A DNA stretch of 5,312 nt from Anaerolineae bacterium (GTDB lineage Bacteria; Chloroflexota; Anaerolineae; B4-G1). Made by a program: the position numbers and the translations under genes. The DNA is taken from positions 1 to 5,312 of the forward strand of contig JAUWNP010000265.1 in assembly GCA_030612585.1 (NCBI GenBank), given 5' to 3'. Each line of letters starts with the position of its first letter. The stretch's first letter is position 1. Positions 1 through 5,312 of the stretch are shown piece by piece. The notes below the pieces were generated by a model. The model ran no database searches. It was given only the letters and a program-made list of their open reading frames with translations, and was not told the DNA's origin.

Positions 1-1749
<1,749 letters not shown>

Positions 1750-1753
<4 letters not shown>

Positions 1754-3141
1754 GATTTCTCCCTGATCCGGTAGCCTCCTGTCTTGCGCGCACCGACGAA
1801 TTCGACGAGTTGCTTTGACTGTAGATCGGCAATGTCTCGTCTGGCCGTCTTTTCGGCAACCTGAAAGTGTTTGGCTATCTCGCGCGCCTTAACAGGTATC
1901 CCTCTGCTAATCTGATCCAGGAACCAGCGCTGGCGATCATTTATAGGGACATTTATAGGGACATTTACAGGGACATTGGCTGTTTCAGCGGCCACCAGCG
2001 CGTGCGGCCGGAACACTACCCGCAGCACCGGGCCTAGTTCTTCCCATTCTGGCGCCGGGTAGCCGCCAGCCCGGCAGTCCTCCATGACGCGATGGTAGCC
2101 TGTGCCCCACTCCTCAAGCAGTTCAAGTTCACGCAGCACACGGGCAATGACGCGGTTACGAATGCGGCTGACGCCCGCTTTGAGATCGTCCAGAGTCATG
2201 CCGAACGGAAGCATACCCGGGCTTTCGATTTCCATCCGATCGGCATAGATTGCCACCCGGATGCGCATCCCTGTCAGGGAATAGTCGGCATGGGCCACGG
2301 CGTTCACCAGCACCTCACGCAGCGCTACTTGAGGGTACTCTGGGATATCCTTCCGGCGCATGGTCGTGATCTTTGCCGCCAGACGGGTGTTTCGACGGAT
2401 GAACTTGACCACACTGTCCAGGGCTTCCAGTACCGTCTCGTCGAGGGTGAGACGGTCAAGGAAATCCGCCTTGTCCGTCCCGCGAAACCGGGCGCAACTC
2501 ACGGCGGCGTCAGGGAAAACGCGCCGGCGCGCTGCATCGCGACCAAAGAGGATCAGGCCACCGTGGGACGGCGCCAGCCGGCCGGCGTACGGTGTGAGGA
2601 TACCCAGGGATTCCAGGTGTTCCCGGCTACTCTTGCGACCGGACTGGTCAAAGAAACGTTCAATCCTGGATGGGTCGAGAGCGTCAGACGACAGGTCAGG
2701 ACAGGGCAGTTGATCGAACGCCAGGCCGGTGATAGAGCGCTGTAGCTCGGCCAGGATCTCGGGACCGGCATGGCGGTTGGTGGAGCCGAGGCGCACATAG
2801 ACGCCCGTTTCTGGCCCCTCGGCTTTGAGGTAAAAAGGCCCGCGCCAGTGAGGCACGCGCACGATCAACATGGGCTTGCCGGTGTGGGAGACAATGTTGA
2901 TCTCAGGTGTCATTGCCGGGTAGATCCCGTCGGCGATGACATTGGCCAGGCGTTCCTCTTGCGCGAGCACGTTGGCCACGCCCACGATGTCGCCGTCGTC
3001 TGTGCGGCCGATGACAAGAGTGCCACCAGCAGTATTGGCAAAGGCGACCAGGCTCTTTAGGATTGGCTTGAGCGATGACAAGTCGCGTTTGAATTCGAGC
3101 GTCTTGCCTTCGGGTGTGGTCAGTAGTTCTGCAAAATTCAT
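1750..3141 (-). CDS. AlbA_2/Schlafen-type putative DNA-binding, ATP-binding protein (COG2865-like)
   Basis: 463 residues, complete. Visible layout: AlbA_2-like N-terminal domain (about 10-125) with [11 protein letters not shown] (E11, E16, K18), [13 protein letters not shown] (33-45) and DDGDIVGV (48-55); a middle region; a GHKL-like ATPase region with N-box [16 protein letters not shown] (273-288), ESPGMLPFG (306-314) and [10 protein letters not shown] (343-352); an [13 protein letters not shown] linker (389-401); and a C-terminal winged helix (about 403-463, [18 protein letters not shown]). Such proteins are often annotated as transcriptional regulators or RecG-like proteins, and I know the family to occur in type I R-M loci, but its biochemical role is not settled. 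It could regulate hsdR or act as an extra effector; the related Schlafen fold is a nuclease in animal proteins. Start chosen for the GGAGG 7 bases upstream. Its ATG overlaps the stop of the 47-codon hsdR fragment, and its stop overlaps the hsdR start. Sampled GC is 47-58%, below hsdR. Family secure, function open. Confidence 0.9.
1759..1764 (-). promoter_or_regulatory. Ribosome binding site of hsdR
   Basis: AGGGAG on the minus strand, 5 bases before the hsdR ATG and inside the 3' end of the AlbA_2 gene. It supports the 1753 start and independent or coupled re-initiation at the ATGA overlap. Confidence 0.7.
1939..1974 (-). repeat. Three tandem 12-base units in the AlbA_2 gene (NVPx linker)
   Basis: On the plus strand the unit ATTTATAGGGAC occurs twice exactly and once with one change (ATTTACAGGGAC). 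In the protein it encodes repeated Asn-Val-Pro-Ile/Val between the ATPase region and the winged helix. Because 12 is a multiple of 3, copy-number change would lengthen or shorten the linker without breaking the frame. Confidence 0.9.
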
Positions 3142-3148
3142 GATGATA

Positions 3149-3153
3149 CCTCC
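3149..3153 (-). promoter_or_regulatory. Ribosome binding site of the AlbA_2 gene
   Basis: GGAGG on the minus strand with a 7-base spacer to the ATG at 3141. It lies in the 3' tail of the hsdR fragment that has no counterpart in hsdR, so it appears to have come with the AlbA_2 module. Confidence 0.8.
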
Positions 3154-3162
3154 GTGAGAAAC

Positions 3163-3281
3163 CGCTCGGCGAACGGCTCGCCGGGGGCGATGTCCGGGCC
3201 GTGCAGGATGGTGTAGCCCAGGTTCTCCAGCCAGGCCAGGGCGGCGGATTCGACCTCGGATTCGGTGAAAAGGTGACTCAT
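3163..3281. repeat. Direct repeat, copy B (hsdR fragment)
   Basis: Second copy of the hsdR start, about 1.5 kb from copy A in the same orientation. Homology ends sharply at 3163, where the sequence passes into the 5' flank of the AlbA_2 gene. With copy A it brackets that gene exactly. Confidence 0.9.
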
Positions 3282-3322
3282 TCTATAACCATTTCCTTGG
3301 ACTTGAGAACGCGACTCATAAA

Positions 3323-4147
3323 TCAACGTCTCCGGTTGCGCTTGCGCGAAGCCTTTGCCCGCTTGCGTTTGGCCTTTTTCGGCTTGCTGGCTTTGTGGGG
3401 AGCCGACTTTCCGATGCGCGGCCCACCAAAGGATGGCAGCGGTCCAAACTCCATCGCGACGAAATTCGGCGCCGGCGTCACCCGCTCTTCGAGCAATCCC
3501 AGGAGGATCTGCGCCTCCTCCCAATCGCCCAACACTGATATGTCTACCGTATCGGCGGCGAACGCCTGCTCGATCACGGCGGCGGATTCGACGGCCTTGA
3601 GGTTGCACAGTGCATCCACCAGGAACGCATTGACGACGCGCTCCTGTTCGGCAAAACGGCGCAACTGGTCGGTGATGATCGCGACGGCTTGCTCACGGAT
3701 TTCGGGGAACCGCTCGACCATTTTGACCAGGCCGCCGCCGGCCGCGATACGCGCCCATTCGCCGTGATCGGCATTGGCCAGGAAATCGCGCAGTTCCGGA
3801 ATGGCCGCGGGACCGATCATCCCGAACACCTTGGGCAGATCCCCCTGCGCCCAATCGTCGTCATCATCGTCGATGCGGTTGAGCAGTCGGATCAGCGGCT
3901 CGATGGCGGACTCGGCGCGCAGTTGGCCAAGCGCGCGCCAGGCGTGCAGTGGCGCCCACACCTCGGCGCCTTCCAAAGCCGTCCAGTGCAGATCTTTGTC
4001 GAGCGTCATCCGCATCAGTTCGGGGACGTGCTCGGCGGTCAGCCCCAATGCCGGATAGTCGCGCCATTCTGATGCCATGCGGCCCTCCTGGCGCGGGTCT
4101 CCCAGGGTGAGCAGTTGGGCGACCGGGTCACGATATGTTTCTGACAT
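3323..4147 (-). CDS. HEAT-repeat protein, DUF1186-like
   Basis: 274 residues. The N-terminal part ([16 protein letters not shown], then [14 protein letters not shown], and [17 protein letters not shown] at 63-79) and helical pairs such as [16 protein letters not shown] (81-96), [19 protein letters not shown] (104-122), and the segments near 137-165 and 172-200 are typical of HEAT-like solenoids; the pattern resembles DUF1186-type proteins as I remember them. Such solenoids usually bind other proteins; no enzyme motif is visible. Residues 93-98 are six aspartates. The C-terminus from about 247 is strongly basic, with lysine/arginine clusters, suggesting nucleic-acid contact (inference). An ATG at 4153 is in frame, but its GAGGGG would be only one base away; from 4147 the spacing is 7 bases, so I use 4147. 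It starts 11 bases after the upstream 110-residue gene, so it belongs to the same operon. A role in R-M is not shown. Confidence 0.85.
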   Translation of the reverse strand: MSETYRDPVAQLLTLGDPRQEGRMASEWRDYPALGLTAEHVPELMRMTLDKDLHWTALEGAEVWAPLHAWRALGQLRAESAIEPLIRLLNRIDDDDDDWAQGDLPKVFGMIGPAAIPELRDFLANADHGEWARIAAGGGLVKMVERFPEIREQAVAIITDQLRRFAEQERVVNAFLVDALCNLKAVESAAVIEQAFAADTVDISVLGDWEEAQILLGLLEERVTPAPNFVAMEFGPLPSFGGPRIGKSAPHKASKPKKAKRKRAKASRKRNRRR

Positions 4148-4154
4148 CGTCATG

Positions 4155-4160
4155 CCCCTC
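4155..4160 (-). promoter_or_regulatory. Ribosome binding site deciding the HEAT-protein start
   Basis: GAGGGG on the minus strand, overlapping the stop codon of the upstream gene. It stands 7 bases from the ATG at 4147 but only 1 base from the ATG at 4153, which favours the inner start. Confidence 0.65.
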
Positions 4161-4491
4161 AATCGGGTATCGTTTCGTCCTGCGTGTACGGCTCGTCGAA
4201 CGCCTCCGCGCAGAGCCGCCGGACGCGCTCGTAAAGGCGGCGCAGCGCGGCGTAACCGGGCGTCGAGTGATAGGGATACTCGGCGGGGTCTTTCAGCGCC
4301 ATGCCAATCACGTCTTGCAGACACTCGATATCCCAGCGGTACAGGCTGATGGGACGCTTACCCCGGTAATCGGCGATGCGCCGGTCCAGTCCGAAGGATT
4401 CAGCCATCCAGCCGGTGAAACGCTGGATCTCTTCCAGTTCCAGCCCGGTGATGAGGATGGTGTACTTTTTGTCGCGGCTGCCCGGTTTCAT
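4159..4491 (-). CDS. Hypothetical protein, 110 residues, coupled to hsdS
   Basis: I do not recognise this protein. It is probably soluble: no signal peptide or membrane segment is visible. It opens with a basic stretch (KPGSRDKK), then a strand-like YTILITG (10-16) followed by an amphipathic helix LELEEIQRFTGWMAESFGL. Next comes LYRWDIECLQDVIGMAL (50-66), and a charged helix LRRLYERVRRLCAEAF (83-98) before an acidic end. The fold looks small and mixed alpha/beta. The start is well supported: GGAGG lies 7 bases upstream, and the ATG overlaps the hsdS stop by four bases (ATGA). It is followed 11 bases later by the HEAT-repeat gene. Close coupling suggests it is made in step with HsdS, perhaps as a partner or modulator, but that is inference from position only. 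Confidence 0.8.
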   Translation of the reverse strand: MKPGSRDKKYTILITGLELEEIQRFTGWMAESFGLDRRIADYRGKRPISLYRWDIECLQDVIGMALKDPAEYPYHSTPGYAALRRLYERVRRLCAEAFDEPYTQDETIPD

Positions 4492-5312
4492 AGCCCGACC
4501 TCCATACAGAATTTCTCTGCATCCGGCACGCGCAGTTCGCCGGAGATGAGTTTGGGCAGGAGGGTGTCGCGGAGAGCGGCGATGGTGCGGGATTCACAGA
4601 TACGAGTGAGCATCTTCTCGTGCAGTGGCCCAACTGTACGACCAAAGGTTTCAATTAGCTCTGTGCTTGGCACGATGACGTGCATTTCAGCCACATCCTT
4701 CGGCCTTGCGCGCTGTCGGCTACCAGTGCTTCCTGTGACTCGCTCTTGAATCCCTTGTTGGACGGCATCCGACTTTATCAATTCATACAAAAAAGGCCGC
4801 CAAGCATTGTGCAATGGTACGAACGGCATGAACTCTGTGGAGCAAATCGCCGCTTCTTCATCTTGCACGTCAGGCAACCAGACGCGAGGGAACCGTGGGT
4901 TCAGCTTTGACACCAGAACACTGGCTATCGGTACGCGATATTTGCTGCTCTTGATATTTGTCCCTGTTTCAACGACAGGTATCCTGCCAGCATCAAATGC
5001 AGGAATGCTATAATGCTCCCATAGTTTCGCTGGTGCTCGCATCGGCTTGACAGACTCTTTCTTGAGGGTAGCCACAGCATACAGACCGGTTACCTCCCAC
5101 CCCTTCGGAATCTCTCCCAACTCCGACGCCTCAAACGCATCCGGGAACAGGTCGGCGATGGTAGGATCTAACGCAGAGCCGCCAAGACGCCAAGACGCAA
5201 AGGAGTCCTGCCCTTGCTTTTCTTTGCGCCTTTGCGCCTCTGCGTCTTTGCGTTGAACCTTGGCCCGCACGGGGTCAAAGTCCACGAACCAGGATTTGAA
5301 GATGGCCCGCGC
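4488..5312 (-). CDS. hsdS: Type I restriction enzyme specificity subunit HsdS (C-terminal part)
   Basis: Specificity subunit: its two target-recognition domains (TRDs) choose the bipartite DNA site, and conserved helices hold HsdM and HsdR. The last 274 residues are visible, numbered here from the window edge; the gene runs on past 5312. ARAIFKSWFVDFDPVRAK (1-18) is the conserved central region, and LFPDAFEASELGEIPKGWEV (55-74) marks entry into TRD2. TRD2 shows VLVSKLNPRFPRVW (132-145), AICSTEF (155-161) and GSTGSRQRARPKDV (194-207). LRDTLLPKLISGELRV (247-262) is the conserved C-terminal helix end. A methionine-type start at 5285 is an internal GTG valine in FVDFDPVRAK and is not a start. Residues 20-48 are encoded by an inserted palindromic repeat, which the frame passes through without a stop. 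The TRD2 region is about 47-50% GC, lower than its neighbours. Its stop overlaps the next gene's ATG. Identity secure; target site not deducible. Confidence 0.96.
   Translation of the reverse strand, partial: ARAIFKSWFVDFDPVRAKVQRKDAEAQRRKEKQGQDSFASWRLGGSALDPTIADLFPDAFEASELGEIPKGWEVTGLYAVATLKKESVKPMRAPAKLWEHYSIPAFDAGRIPVVETGTNIKSSKYRVPIASVLVSKLNPRFPRVWLPDVQDEEAAICSTEFMPFVPLHNAWRPFLYELIKSDAVQQGIQERVTGSTGSRQRARPKDVAEMHVIVPSTELIETFGRTVGPLHEKMLTRICESRTIAALRDTLLPKLISGELRVPDAEKFCMEVGL
4499..4503 (-). promoter_or_regulatory. Ribosome binding site of the 110-residue gene
   Basis: GGAGG on the minus strand with a 7-base spacer to the ATG at 4491, inside the 3' end of hsdS. Confidence 0.75.
5170..5254. 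repeat. Imperfect palindrome of 8-base units inside hsdS (dispersed-repeat-like element)
   Basis: Two 33-base arms, 5170-5202 and 5222-5254, pair at 27 of 33 positions around a 19-base loop. Each arm is four 8-base units plus one base; on the plus strand the right arm reads as TTTGCGCC, TTTGCGCC, TCTGCGTC, TTTGCGTT. On the hsdS strand it encodes QRKDAEAQRRKEK, then SFASWRL. I know similar GCAAAG/GACGCA palindromes as dispersed repeats in many environmental bacterial genomes; that this is one is inference. No clear target-site duplication is visible at its edges. Confidence 0.85.

Larger units (their letters stand above)
3138..3281 (-). pseudogene. Truncated hsdR start (47 codons), possibly a translated leader peptide
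   Basis: The 47-residue reading frame begins [19 protein letters not shown], and residues 5-40 match HsdR 4-39 with only three substitutions (V to E, Q to S, G to N). After Arg40 the similarity stops abruptly and the frame ends in FLTEVSS. None of the nuclease or motor domains is present, so it cannot restrict DNA; it is best read as a remnant of an hsdR copy. It remains open, and its stop overlaps the AlbA_2 ATG by four bases, so ribosomes translating it could feed that gene. An AAGGA lies about 12 bases upstream of its ATG, a weak ribosome site. A longer frame running upstream overlaps the HEAT-repeat gene and looks like a shadow. Whether the peptide is made or does anything is unknown. Confidence 0.85.

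Noticed and set aside
2092..2745. Plus-strand frame of 217 codons
   Set aside because: It is antisense to the complete AlbA_2 gene, with no recognisable domain.
3282..3322. Terminator or promoter in the 41-base gap between the HEAT gene and the hsdR remnant
   Set aside because: I see no stem-loop with a U-run and no convincing -35/-10 pair; the gap is better explained as within the operon.
3138..3608. 156-codon version of the hsdR-fragment frame starting at 3608
   Set aside because: The extra N-terminal part overlaps the HEAT-repeat gene in another frame and is arginine-rich shadow sequence. The ATG at 3281 matches the HsdR start.
3323..4324. Longer HEAT-protein reading frame from 4324
   Set aside because: The first ~59 residues overlap the 110-residue gene and are low-complexity arginine-rich. 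The GAGGGG site and the family-like start support 4147.
5170..5254. CRISPR array or transcription terminator at the palindrome
   Set aside because: The units are 8 bases with no spacers, and the hairpin lies within coding sequence with no T-run following it on the transcribed strand.
4488..5285. hsdS starting at 5285 as a complete short gene
   Set aside because: That codon is GTG (valine) within the conserved FVDFDPVRAK block, and the frame is open upstream to the window edge; this is a cut full-length gene.

Overview
The window holds part of a type I restriction-modification (R-M) locus, read entirely on the minus strand, so transcription runs from position 5312 towards position 1. In that order the genes are: the C-terminal half of hsdS (specificity subunit, cut by the window edge), a 110-residue protein I do not recognise, a HEAT-repeat protein resembling the DUF1186 group, a 47-codon fragment of an hsdR start, an AlbA_2/Schlafen-type ATP-binding protein (COG2865-like), and the first 584 codons of hsdR (restriction and translocation subunit, cut by the other edge). 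hsdM is not in the window and would be expected upstream of hsdS. No promoter or convincing terminator is visible. Three junctions are 4-base ATGA stop/start overlaps, and the remaining gaps are 11 and 41 bases. This looks like one translationally coupled operon.

The core function is clear. HsdS recognises the DNA target through two target-recognition domains, of which the second is visible. HsdR carries the PD-(D/E)xK nuclease and the DEAH-type translocase motor; both motif sets are intact in the visible part. The three proteins between hsdS and hsdR are accessory, and their roles are not established by the sequence. The AlbA_2 protein combines a putative nucleic-acid-binding or nuclease-like N-terminal domain, a GHKL-like ATPase region and a C-terminal winged helix, so it could be a regulator of the locus or a second defence effector.

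Two structural oddities stand out. First, the AlbA_2 gene lies between two copies of the first ~40 codons of hsdR, a direct repeat of about 117 bp with roughly 87% identity by eye. This marks a recombination or insertion junction and offers a route for precise excision that would leave hsdR intact. Second, hsdS contains, in frame, an imperfect palindrome whose two 33-base arms are each built from four 8-base units. It resembles the dispersed GCAAAG-rich repeat elements found in many environmental bacterial genomes, and it sits in the spacer just before the second recognition domain.

The organism cannot be named. Most genes are GC-rich (many hsdR lines are near 65-80% GC), while the second HsdS recognition domain and parts of the AlbA_2 gene fall to about 47-50%. 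The repeat type and protein style would fit Chloroflexota, purple sulfur or other environmental Proteobacteria, or a metagenome-derived genome; this is a weak inference. All stretches longer than 300 bases are occupied by genes.
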